Shown: piece by piece, positions 30,565 through 38,515 of the stretch
How positions within the stretch are numbered: position 1 is the stretch's first letter
Layout: the number at the start of each line of letters is the position of its first letter
NCBI GenBank assembly: GCA_029262735.1
Contig: JAJCYY010000105.1
Coordinates: 1-55,107, forward strand
Source: Chloroflexota bacterium
GTDB lineage: Bacteria > Chloroflexota > Dehalococcoidia > Lucifugimonadales > Lucifugimonadaceae
Reading direction: 5' to 3'
Length of the DNA: 55,107 nucleotides
Notes under the pieces: generated by a model
Database searches by the model: none
Seen by the model: only the letters and a program-made list of their open reading frames with translations
Told to the model about the DNA's origin: nothing
Translations under genes and position numbers: made by a program

Positions 30565-30909
30565 TTAGCTGTTCGGCTTGATCGCCGCCATAAGGTTTGC
30601 AAGAAAGCTTCTGAACGCCGTCGTGAGCTTGTCGAAGGGCCGTTCGGCCTTGCTCAGGAAGGGGACTGTATGACGGCACGGTCGACGCTCCAACTCCCCC
30701 GAAACTCCGTTTGCATGAAGAGGGTATTCGTCAGCGGTTGGAACGTCGTACGTGACGATGCCGCGGCTTTCGATCTTACTCGGATGAACGATCATCTGTC
30801 CGTTCAGTCGATCGAGAGCTTCGATGAATGCCGCGTCACGCATTCCAAACCCGTTGCAAAGCACAGGTATCCCGGAGAAACGAGCGACTGACAGATGGCG
30901 CGCTATCAT
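30565..30909 (-). CDS. Doubtful small open reading frame, 114 codons
   Basis: Possible gene of unknown family on the minus strand, upstream of acpS. From ATG 30909 it reads MIARHLSVARFSGIPVLCNG and continues through DAAFIEALDRLNGQMIVHPS and RGIVTYDVPTADEYPLHANG. Codon use in this central part looks coding. Against it, no ribosome site precedes the ATG, and the last 25 codons (KAERPFDKLTTAFRSF) lie in DNA that resembles a common dispersed repeat (CTTCGACAAGCTCACGACG type). It would be co-directional with acpS with a gap of 13 bases. The rest of the 562-base gap 30552-31113 shows nothing else. Confidence 0.3.
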   Translation of the reverse strand: MIARHLSVARFSGIPVLCNGFGMRDAAFIEALDRLNGQMIVHPSKIESRGIVTYDVPTADEYPLHANGVSGELERRPCRHTVPFLSKAERPFDKLTTAFRSFLANLMAAIKPNS

Positions 30910-31113
30910 CGAGGTACCAATCTTTTTGGCTCTGAACAAACTCCTGTCACTTGATCGGGTGCTCCCGGGGCGCGGGATAAAGGGAGAGAGGATCTGAACA
31001 ACACAACCTTTTCCTGAATGCACCGGAGGTCGGCTAAAATATCCCCGCCGCGATGTTTGGGTCCCGGCGTCGATCGAGTTCTGCCAGAACCGGTAACAAT
31101 GGTGGGTTGACTG

Positions 31114-32523
31114 ATGTCCAGTACAGATAGCCACAGGAACCTGATTGCCCATCTGTTTCGCCGCGCCGGCTTCGGGACCACATCTGACGAACTCGATTCG
31201 TACGCTTCACGCCAGTACGAGGAGATAGTCGAAGACCTGCTTCACCCGGAACGATTCCCAGAGGTCGAGGAGGATGTGCTCCACCGCTACTTCCTTGAGC
31301 TGAACAACGCAGACACCCTCGGGACATGGCAGGCTCACTGGATTTACCGAATGGTGAATACCCGGCGGCCGTTGGAGGAGAAGATCGCGCTCTTCTGGCA
31401 CCAGGTCTTCGCCACTTCCGTCGGGAAGAGCGAGCATGCTCCGTCATCCGTTTTCCAGATCGAAACATTCCGCCGGAACGGCCTTGGCAACCTGCGGGAC
31501 ATCTACCTGGACCTTGCCCGCGATCCGGCCATGCTGTTCTGGCTGGACAACTGCGAAAACCACACCGGCGCGCCCAATGAGAACTGGGGAAGGGAGCTCC
31601 TGGAGCTGTTCTCGATGGGCGTCGGGAACTACACAGAGGACGATATCAAGAACGCGTCTCGCGCTTTCACCGGCTGGACATTCATACAGCCCCTCCCACT
31701 GGACCCTTTTGGCCGCTACTCGTCCGGATTCGAATACCTGGCTGGAGACCACGACGGCAGTGAAAAGACGTTTCTCGGAGAGACCGGCCGTTTCGACGGT
31801 GAGGACATCCTCGACATAGTCACCAGGCAGCCGGCGACTGCCCGGTTTATCTCCCGCCACCTCTACAATTTCTTCGTCGCAGATGAGCCACAGGTCCCGG
31901 CCTGGGACATAATTCCGCCGAAAGACCCGGAGGCCATTGAAACGCTGGTCGAGGCCTGCTCCGAATCGGGAGGAAACATGCGTTCGATGCTGCGAACTCT
32001 GTTCAATTCGGACTTCTTCAAAGAAGCCAGGTTCCAGCGGGTCAAGAGCCCGGCAGAGTTTGTCGCCGGCACGGTCAAGCATGCCGGTACAAACCGATTC
32101 CCCGAACCAGCACTGGCCGACTTCGCGGGAGCAACGACCGCTATGGGGCAGATGCTTATGACGCCACCGACTGTGGAGGGATGGCACACCGGTAAAGAGT
32201 GGATTGACGCCGGCACCCTGAATGAGCGTGTCAACTTTGCCGTCAATCAGCTGTCAGACACTGCGACGCCCGGTATCCAATCGCTCATCGACCAGATGGC
32301 AGCGGATGGCTCTGTCCTGTCGGCCGAACAGTTCGTGGACAGGTGTCTCGATTGGCTGGGGCCGCTGTCTGTCAGCGACGACACTCGCCGCGAACTAATA
32401 CAGCATGCCGATACCGGGGGCGAGCTCCGTTTCGATAGCGGGCAGGCACGTGATGAAAGCTCGGCACGGCTCGTTCGCATGCTCCAGGCGGTCGTGTCGT
32501 CAGTCGAGTACCAGTTTGCGTAA
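31114..32523 (+). CDS. DUF1800-family protein
   Basis: A 469-residue protein of the DUF1800 family of unknown function, usually encoded directly before a DUF1501 gene as here. Family blocks include HLFRRAGFGTTSDELD near the start, RPLEEKIALFWHQVFATS (about 89-106), NENWGRELLELFSMGVGNYT (about 154-173), ASRAFTGWTF and PPTVEGWHTGKEWI near 350. Unlike many DUF1800 proteins it has no signal peptide. ATG 31114 is preceded by GGTGGG. The following DUF1501 gene begins 81 bases later on the same strand, and an NHL propeller gene follows, so the three are probably one operon. The pair is often found with polysaccharide-using bacteria, but no activity is proven. Confidence 0.9.
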   Translation: MSSTDSHRNLIAHLFRRAGFGTTSDELDSYASRQYEEIVEDLLHPERFPEVEEDVLHRYFLELNNADTLGTWQAHWIYRMVNTRRPLEEKIALFWHQVFATSVGKSEHAPSSVFQIETFRRNGLGNLRDIYLDLARDPAMLFWLDNCENHTGAPNENWGRELLELFSMGVGNYTEDDIKNASRAFTGWTFIQPLPLDPFGRYSSGFEYLAGDHDGSEKTFLGETGRFDGEDILDIVTRQPATARFISRHLYNFFVADEPQVPAWDIIPPKDPEAIETLVEACSESGGNMRSMLRTLFNSDFFKEARFQRVKSPAEFVAGTVKHAGTNRFPEPALADFAGATTAMGQMLMTPPTVEGWHTGKEWIDAGTLNERVNFAVNQLSDTATPGIQSLIDQMAADGSVLSAEQFVDRCLDWLGPLSVSDDTRRELIQHADTGGELRFDSGQARDESSARLVRMLQAVVSSVEYQFA

Positions 32524-32604
32524 GAGCCATTTCGCATAAGTGAGCGACGGCTCCGCCATCCGTCAGTCGGGCGCGGACAGTCGACCGTCAAAACGATCGG
32601 TCAT

Positions 32605-33756
32605 ATGACCAGAGGCAACAGGACAATGGTAGAAAACGGGAAGCAACCAACTCTCGTGGTCGTGCAGCTGACGGGCGGCAACGACTTCATGAACACGATA
32701 ATTCCATACAGCAACGGCCTCTACTACGACTCGAGAGAGACCCTTGCCATCCCTGAAGACGAGGTGCTGCCAGTCGACGGCGCAGTGGGTTTCAATCAAA
32801 CAATCGCGCCGCTCAAGGAACTGTTCGACGGGGGCGATGTAGCCGTCGTTCAAGGCATCGGCTACCCGGACTCCAGCCGGTCGCACTTCCGGGGCATGGA
32901 CATCTGGCACACCTGTGAGCCGAACACCGTGGCGACCGAGGGGTGGCTGGGGAAGGTGATCCGTGAACTGGATCCCACGACGAATAACCCGCTTACCGGC
33001 GTGAGCTTTGGGCGAGGACTGCCACGCGCGCTTGCGGCACAGGACGTTACCGTCACATCGGTTGGCGACCTGGACAACTACGGCTTGATGACCGGTATCT
33101 CGGCCCAGCAGCAGCGGCTTGAGGCGCTCGATCTTTTCAACCGCATCTACACACCTGCGATCGGTTCAGGACCTGTTGCCGACTACCTGGCGCGGACCGG
33201 TCTCGACGTACTTCACGGCGCAGACATGCTGAAAAAGGCACCGGAGAATTACGAGTCCGAGGTCGAGTATGCGGACAACCCGATCGCAACGAGTCTCAGG
33301 GACGTCGCCCGGGTCCATCTTGCCGATCTTGGCACCCGGATCTTTTACACGCAGCACGGCGGTTACGACACCCATGCAAATGAGGCGCCGACGCACCCAC
33401 GGCTTCTGACTGAGCTATCGGGAGCTATCCGAGATTTCTTCCAGGACCTGCGGGATCACGCCGCCCAGGAAAACGTCGTGATGCTCGTCTTCACGGAGTT
33501 TGGACGGCGGGTCAGAGACAACGGCAGCGGCACGGATCATGGCGCAGGAGGCGGCGCATTTGTAATCGGTGAAAAGGTCAACGGTGGACTCTACGCCCAG
33601 TATCCGTCGCTTGAACCGAGTCAGCTGGAGCAGGGTGATCTGCGCCACACCTACGACTTCCGCGGGCTCTACGCCACGCTGTTGGAAAGATGGGTCGGTG
33701 TCGAAGCCCGGTCAATTGTCGGTGGAGAGTACGAGCAACTGCCAATCCTGGCGTAG
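32605..33756 (+). CDS. DUF1501-family protein (sulfatase-like fold)
   Basis: A 383-residue DUF1501 protein, partner of the preceding DUF1800 gene. The family has an alkaline phosphatase/sulfatase-like fold. Signatures are TLVVVQLTGGNDFMNTIIPY (16-35), VQGIGYPDSSRSHFRGMDIW, FYTQHGGYDTHANEA and VMLVFTEFGRRVRDN, with GTDHGAGGGAFVIG near the end. Many family members carry a Tat signal; this one has none, so it should be cytosolic. The start is uncertain: ATG 32605, or ATG 32626 (MVENGKQ), which sits only a few bases after an AGGA. Reaction unknown. Confidence 0.9.
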   Translation: MTRGNRTMVENGKQPTLVVVQLTGGNDFMNTIIPYSNGLYYDSRETLAIPEDEVLPVDGAVGFNQTIAPLKELFDGGDVAVVQGIGYPDSSRSHFRGMDIWHTCEPNTVATEGWLGKVIRELDPTTNNPLTGVSFGRGLPRALAAQDVTVTSVGDLDNYGLMTGISAQQQRLEALDLFNRIYTPAIGSGPVADYLARTGLDVLHGADMLKKAPENYESEVEYADNPIATSLRDVARVHLADLGTRIFYTQHGGYDTHANEAPTHPRLLTELSGAIRDFFQDLRDHAAQENVVMLVFTEFGRRVRDNGSGTDHGAGGGAFVIGEKVNGGLYAQYPSLEPSQLEQGDLRHTYDFRGLYATLLERWVGVEARSIVGGEYEQLPILA

Positions 33757-33809
33757 CATTCGGCCGCGCTCGAGACAGTAGTCGCAAACGGGACGCTGCG
33801 AGGTAAACG

Positions 33810-34853
33810 ATGTCGAGACCACACGCTTTGCTGAGGGTCGGAATCAACTACGACCGAACTCTCGGCATGAGGCGGCTGACAAACACTGCGACCGACATAG
33901 TGATTGACGGTGACGGGAGCCTGCACATCCTGTGCCGGGGAGAGAACCTCGTCTTCATCAGGCATCTCTCGATGAACGACGACGATCTCGGTGGCTTCAA
34001 TCTTGTCGGAGGAGGAGGAGCGGTAGGCGGCTCCTTCAAAGTCGAAGGAGAGTTCCGGTGGCCCGCCGCAATGGTGCTCGGTAAAGACGGCAACCTGTGG
34101 CTTTCGGATGAAGGCACCCACCGGGTTTCGGTGTTGACCGTGGACGGTGAGCTGGTTTCGCAGTGGGGAGAGTTCGGCAACGAACCCGGTCAGATGAACC
34201 GTCCCTCTGGTATCGCTCACGATACAGACGGAAACGTCTACGTCGCAGACACGCTAAACCACAGGGTCCAGAAGTTCACCGGCAGTGGAAAGTTCCTGTC
34301 ATCCTTCGGTGAGTACGGGAGCGCCGATGGCCAGTTCGACATGCCCTGGGGGATCGCCATCGATGAGCTCGGTGACATCTTCGTTTCGGACTGGCGCAAC
34401 GACAGGGTGCAGAAGTTCACCTCCGAGGGCGAGTTTGTCTTCTCGTTCGGCAGGACCGGAAGTGCCGACGGCGAGTTCAATCGCCCTGCTGGACTGACCG
34501 TCGACAAGGACGGTGACATCTGCGTCGCGGACTGGGCGAACCACCGCGTGCAACTGTTCGACCAGACAGGCCGATTCGTCGAGAAACTCATCGGCGACGC
34601 ATCGCTCGGGCGGCAGGCCCGCGAGTACATGATCACGAACCTGGTCGCAATGAGACTGCGGGAGATGACCTCTCTGGAACCGCAGAAACGCCTTCGCTGG
34701 CCGACATCGGTGCAGACCGACGGCGATGGCAGGCTGTACGTCGCCGACTACGGCTCCCATCGCATCCAGGTGTACAAGAAGGAGACGCTGCCGCTGAGTG
34801 CCGACGAGATCGCGGCTATCCCAAGGTCCCACACCCTTTACACGCAGTTTTGA
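33810..34853 (+). CDS. NHL-repeat beta-propeller protein
   Basis: A 347-residue protein with about five to six NHL-type blades, each with the pattern RPSGIAHDTDGNVYVADTLN and HRVQKFTGSGKFLSSFGEYG, repeated near residues 85, 130, 178, 225 and 300. The N-terminal region is less regular, with a Gly-rich loop (NLVGGGGAVGGSF). There is no signal peptide or membrane helix, so it is likely cytosolic like its two operon partners, 53 bases after the DUF1501 gene. NHL propellers bind proteins or act as hydrolases; the conserved-looking Asp residues at blade ends could be structural. Function within the DUF1800/DUF1501 unit is unknown. Confidence 0.88.
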   Translation: MSRPHALLRVGINYDRTLGMRRLTNTATDIVIDGDGSLHILCRGENLVFIRHLSMNDDDLGGFNLVGGGGAVGGSFKVEGEFRWPAAMVLGKDGNLWLSDEGTHRVSVLTVDGELVSQWGEFGNEPGQMNRPSGIAHDTDGNVYVADTLNHRVQKFTGSGKFLSSFGEYGSADGQFDMPWGIAIDELGDIFVSDWRNDRVQKFTSEGEFVFSFGRTGSADGEFNRPAGLTVDKDGDICVADWANHRVQLFDQTGRFVEKLIGDASLGRQAREYMITNLVAMRLREMTSLEPQKRLRWPTSVQTDGDGRLYVADYGSHRIQVYKKETLPLSADEIAAIPRSHTLYTQF

Positions 34854-34962
34854 GCTTCATGAGAACCGGTTCACCGAGACCCGATGACCTGCGACTGAAA
34901 ACGGCATCTGTGAGGCCTACACTCAATCGCTACCTGAACGGAAATTTGTGGAGAGTTCGACT

Positions 34963-35778
34963 ATGACTAACCCGGACAACAACATCAGGCACTCCAACAG
35001 GCTCGAAGGCAGCGTCGTTGCGATCACTGGTGCAGGCAGCGGCAACGGTCGGGCCAGCGCGCTTCGCACCGGCCGCGAAGGAGCGTCGTTGTACGTCAGC
35101 GACATCAACCCAGAGCTACTGGAAGACACGCTTGGTGACCTGAAATCAGAGGACATCGATGCCGCAGGTGGGATCTTTGATGCTGCCAATATCGATGATG
35201 CGCCACGGTTCATTGCTGCCGTAATAGACGCCTTTGGCCGCATCGACGTCCTGGTAAATAACGCGGGCGCAGTGCGAATTGAACCGTTCCCGAACGTCTC
35301 AGAAGAGAACTGGGACTGGACGATGAACCTGAACTTAAAGGGAGCCTTCTTCCTGATGCAGGAGGCGGCAAAGTCAATGATGGACCAGCGCTCCGGCAAC
35401 ATCGTCAATATCGCGTCCATCGCCGGAACATTCGGCGGACCAACCTCATCCCCGCCTTATGCCGCGGCAAAGGCTGGCCTCGTCAACCTCACGACGGTGG
35501 CCGCGGCAAGTCTGGCCCAGTACGGAGTCAGGGTAAATGCGATCGCACCGGGCATAATCAACACGCCATTTCATGCGCCCGTCGACCTCGCAATCGGCCA
35601 ACAACAGCTCGGACTCCAGCCCGGCGAGCACATCAACACTCGCGTCGGCCTGATCCCGCTGGGACGGCTCGGTGAACCCGAAGACGTCGCCGCCACCGTT
35701 GCGTTCCTTGCCAGTGAAGACGCCGGTCACATCTCAGGCGAAACCATCACAGTCGCCGGCGCGATGCGAAGCCTTTGA
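34963..35778 (+). CDS. Short-chain dehydrogenase/reductase
   Basis: A 271-residue classical SDR, NAD-dependent as judged by D47 at the end of the second strand. The cofactor motif is TGAGSGNG (22-29), NNAG is at 99-102, and the catalytic residues are S152 and the YxxxK pair Y166/K170. RVNAIAPGIINTPF and VAFLASEDAGHISGETI are standard family blocks. ATG 34963 has GGAGAG at 6- to 7-base spacing; a GTG 15 bases upstream is the alternative start. The segment RASALRTGREGASLYV is slightly unusual, with Arg/Thr where most have AxAxAxEG. It follows the NHL gene by about 109 bases and is convergent with the dimethylglycine-oxidase-like gene. Substrate unknown. Confidence 0.92.
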   Translation: MTNPDNNIRHSNRLEGSVVAITGAGSGNGRASALRTGREGASLYVSDINPELLEDTLGDLKSEDIDAAGGIFDAANIDDAPRFIAAVIDAFGRIDVLVNNAGAVRIEPFPNVSEENWDWTMNLNLKGAFFLMQEAAKSMMDQRSGNIVNIASIAGTFGGPTSSPPYAAAKAGLVNLTTVAAASLAQYGVRVNAIAPGIINTPFHAPVDLAIGQQQLGLQPGEHINTRVGLIPLGRLGEPEDVAATVAFLASEDAGHISGETITVAGAMRSL

Positions 35779-35803
35779 GGCCGGTCCGGGCGGGGAGTCC
35801 AGC

Positions 35804-38245
35804 CTAACTTCGGAGGCGGGCGTTTTTGGGATCGAACAGTGGCGTCGAACGAACAGTTGCGGGAAGTCTTTCACCGAAGTAGTCGATCTCTACCGCGCTG
35901 CCGGGCCTCGATCCCGCTGTGGGAAGATAACCGAACGCGATGCCTCGTCCGATCGAGTGACCGTATCCGGCGCTGGTAACGTATCCGGCCACTCCATCGT
36001 TCAGCCAGATCGGTTCCTTACCCATGACCGTCCTGGTTGAATCGTCCAGGGTCAAACATCGCAGGCGATGTTGCACACCTCTGGACGCGATCTCAGCCAA
36101 CGCTCCGCGCCCCACGAAATCGGTCTTGTTCATGTCCACCGCAAAACCGAGTTCGGCTTCATACGGGTTGAACTCGGTATGAATGTCTGCGCCCCAGAGC
36201 CGATATCCCTTTTCGAGTCTCAGTGAATCCTGTGCGGTCGTCCCGGCGACGACTGCGCCGTGTTCCCGGGCTGACTCCCACACGATGTCCCAGAAGCGTG
36301 AACCTAGCTCCGCAGGGCAGTAAAGCTCCCAGCCCAGTTCGCCCACGTACGAGATCCGAACCGCCATCACCGGAATGTCTGCCACATTCAGGTCTCTCAC
36401 TGACAGATATGGGAACGCCGCGTTGGACACATCATCGGAACCGATCGACGACAGGATCTGTCTCGACAGTGGACCCCACAGGCCGATGCAGCAGAGCTGT
36501 TCGGTGACCTCGTTGAACCGCACGTCAGATCGCTCACGCGCGTGCGCCTCAATCCATGCGCGGTCGTATGCTCCCGTCGAACCGCCAGTCATGACAAGGA
36601 AGCGTTCCTCAGAGGTGCGAACAACCGTGAGATCACACCTGATCCCGCCCGATGGAGTCAACATCGATGTGTAAGTGACGCTCCCGATTGGACGATCCAT
36701 CTGGTTTGCGGCAGTGTCCTGGAGAAACTCCAGCGCGCCGCTACCGGTGATCTCGAACTTGGCGAACGTCGACATATCGAACACCCCGGCACGTTCCCGC
36801 GTCGCGAGATGTTCGACCGCCGCCGCCGGGGACCACTCGACAGCTACCCAACCGGTTCGAAGCGGCACTGTCGGCTCATCCGGCTCGTTCGCGGCGTACC
36901 AGCGAGGGCGCTCCCACCCTCCGGAATCGGCGAAGTGGGCTCCCATCCGAACGTGGCGATCGTGAAACGGGGTGAGCCGAATGTTACGCGGCTCTGCAGC
37001 AGGTTCGAGCGGGTGAACGATGTCGTAGACCTCGCGGTACTGCTGCATAGAGCGCTTGAACACGTACGGCTCCTCCAGCGCGTGTGGATCAAACCGGGCG
37101 ATGTCGCACTCCCGCGTGTCCCACTCCGTTTCCCCCGATGTCATCCATTCCGCCATCGTCTTGCCAACGCCACCGGCGTGCGTGATCCATATGGCAGCCG
37201 CGATCCACAGACCGCGAACCTGCTGCGATTCGCCCATGATCGGCATGCCATCTGGCGTGAACGAGAAAATACCGTTGAGCTTCTTTCTGAGCTCAACAGC
37301 TCTCAATGACGGCAGCAACTCGCGGGCGTCCTTCAGTGGCGTCTCGAACAGTTCGTCGTCGAATTCGCGCTCCGCAGGAGCTCTTCCGTTCTGGTGCTCC
37401 GAGGGAATAGCGTCGGCCCGTAACGGCTGCGGCTCGTGACGGTAAGCGCCGATACCGTAGGCGTCACGTTCCTGCCGGAAGTACATCGAGCGGTCCTGGT
37501 GGCGGAGAACCGGGTGGCGAACCTCCGCCGTCTCGTCGCGTAACTGTTCGAGGGGCGAGGTCACCGCGTACTGGTGCTGCATGGGGATGAGGGGGACGGT
37601 GATTCCTGCCAGTCTTGCGGTAGCGGGCGCCCAGATTCCGGTGGCGATCAAGACATGCTCAGCCTCGATTGCCCCGGTGCTGGTCTGCACTCCATGCACC
37701 CGGCCACATTGAACGTCGAATCCGGTAATCTCCACGTGGCCATGGAACTCGACGCCTCGCGATGCCGAATCGGCCGCCATGGCTTCTACCGCTCGTATCG
37801 GTCGGGCAATCCCATCAGCCGGTACGTGCAGGGCACCGAGAATCCGGTCAGACAACAGGGGAATGAGTTCGAGCGCATCTGCCGGAGACAACAGGTCAGC
37901 TTCGACTCCCCAGGAGCGTGCAAGCCCGAGTTTTCGTCTCAGGTCGGTCAGGCGTTCCTCAGACCAGGCAACCTCGAGACTCCCCACCGGATACCACGCG
38001 GGTTGCTCATCAGACTTGAGCTCGGAGTACAGCGCCGTGGTGTATCGGGCGAACTCGGTCATAGTTTTTGAACTATTAACCTGGAAAACGCCACCCGGTG
38101 CATGGGAGGTCGACCCGCCTGTTTCAAACAGTGGACCCTGGTCCAGCACAACCACATCGGTCCAGCCGCTATGTGCAAGGTGATAGGCAGTGCTTGCGCC
38201 TACAATACCTGCGCCAACAATCACGACTTGAGCTCGGTTTTTCAC
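35804..38245 (-). CDS. Dimethylglycine oxidase/sarcosine dehydrogenase-like FAD-GcvT protein
   Basis: An 813-residue two-part enzyme that probably demethylates N-methylated glycines and passes the one-carbon unit to tetrahydrofolate. The N-terminal FAD domain (about 1-400) starts IVGAGIVGASTAYHLA, and STSHAPGG holds H48, the position of covalent flavin attachment in dimethylglycine oxidase. The C-terminal half (about 425-813) is a GcvT-like folate-binding domain with RAGVFDMSTFAKFEITG, ISYVGELGWELYCP and DSLRLEKGYRLWGADI. The start is GTG 38245, with GAGG at about 7-base spacing. The product links to folD (methylene-THF oxidation) some kilobases away. Substrate (dimethylglycine, sarcosine or a related amine) is not fixed by the sequence. 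Confidence 0.9.
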   Translation of the reverse strand: MKNRAQVVIVGAGIVGASTAYHLAHSGWTDVVVLDQGPLFETGGSTSHAPGGVFQVNSSKTMTEFARYTTALYSELKSDEQPAWYPVGSLEVAWSEERLTDLRRKLGLARSWGVEADLLSPADALELIPLLSDRILGALHVPADGIARPIRAVEAMAADSASRGVEFHGHVEITGFDVQCGRVHGVQTSTGAIEAEHVLIATGIWAPATARLAGITVPLIPMQHQYAVTSPLEQLRDETAEVRHPVLRHQDRSMYFRQERDAYGIGAYRHEPQPLRADAIPSEHQNGRAPAEREFDDELFETPLKDARELLPSLRAVELRKKLNGIFSFTPDGMPIMGESQQVRGLWIAAAIWITHAGGVGKTMAEWMTSGETEWDTRECDIARFDPHALEEPYVFKRSMQQYREVYDIVHPLEPAAEPRNIRLTPFHDRHVRMGAHFADSGGWERPRWYAANEPDEPTVPLRTGWVAVEWSPAAAVEHLATRERAGVFDMSTFAKFEITGSGALEFLQDTAANQMDRPIGSVTYTSMLTPSGGIRCDLTVVRTSEERFLVMTGGSTGAYDRAWIEAHARERSDVRFNEVTEQLCCIGLWGPLSRQILSSIGSDDVSNAAFPYLSVRDLNVADIPVMAVRISYVGELGWELYCPAELGSRFWDIVWESAREHGAVVAGTTAQDSLRLEKGYRLWGADIHTEFNPYEAELGFAVDMNKTDFVGRGALAEIASRGVQHRLRCLTLDDSTRTVMGKEPIWLNDGVAGYVTSAGYGHSIGRGIAFGYLPTAGSRPGSAVEIDYFGERLPATVRSTPLFDPKNARLRS

Positions 38246-38515
38246 GCGAACACCTCAAGAGTGCGGCCGTCCCGATCCGGTGGAATGATACAAGTGGCGA
38301 ATCTTATCGGTTGCGGTCCGCCCGTAGATCAGGCAAAGGCGCAGATGCCAGACGAGGCTGCCCGACTACAGGTCTGGCAGAATCTACCGCCACCCGAAAA
38401 CGTGAGTCCATTCTCGGCTGTGTGCGCCACGAATTCGTAAGCGCAGTTGTAGATCGCTCGCTGTGTCCAGGCGGCAGTCAGGCTCCATCATTTGTTCGGG
38501 CGTTCGGGAAACATG

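Noticed and set aside
31722..31735. GATTCGAATAC resembling a tRNA T-loop
   Set aside because: It is inside the DUF1800 coding region and has no acceptor or anticodon stem around it.
36542..37309. Long plus-strand open frame opposite the dimethylglycine-oxidase-like gene
   Set aside because: It is a shadow of the well-supported minus-strand gene and shows no family pattern.
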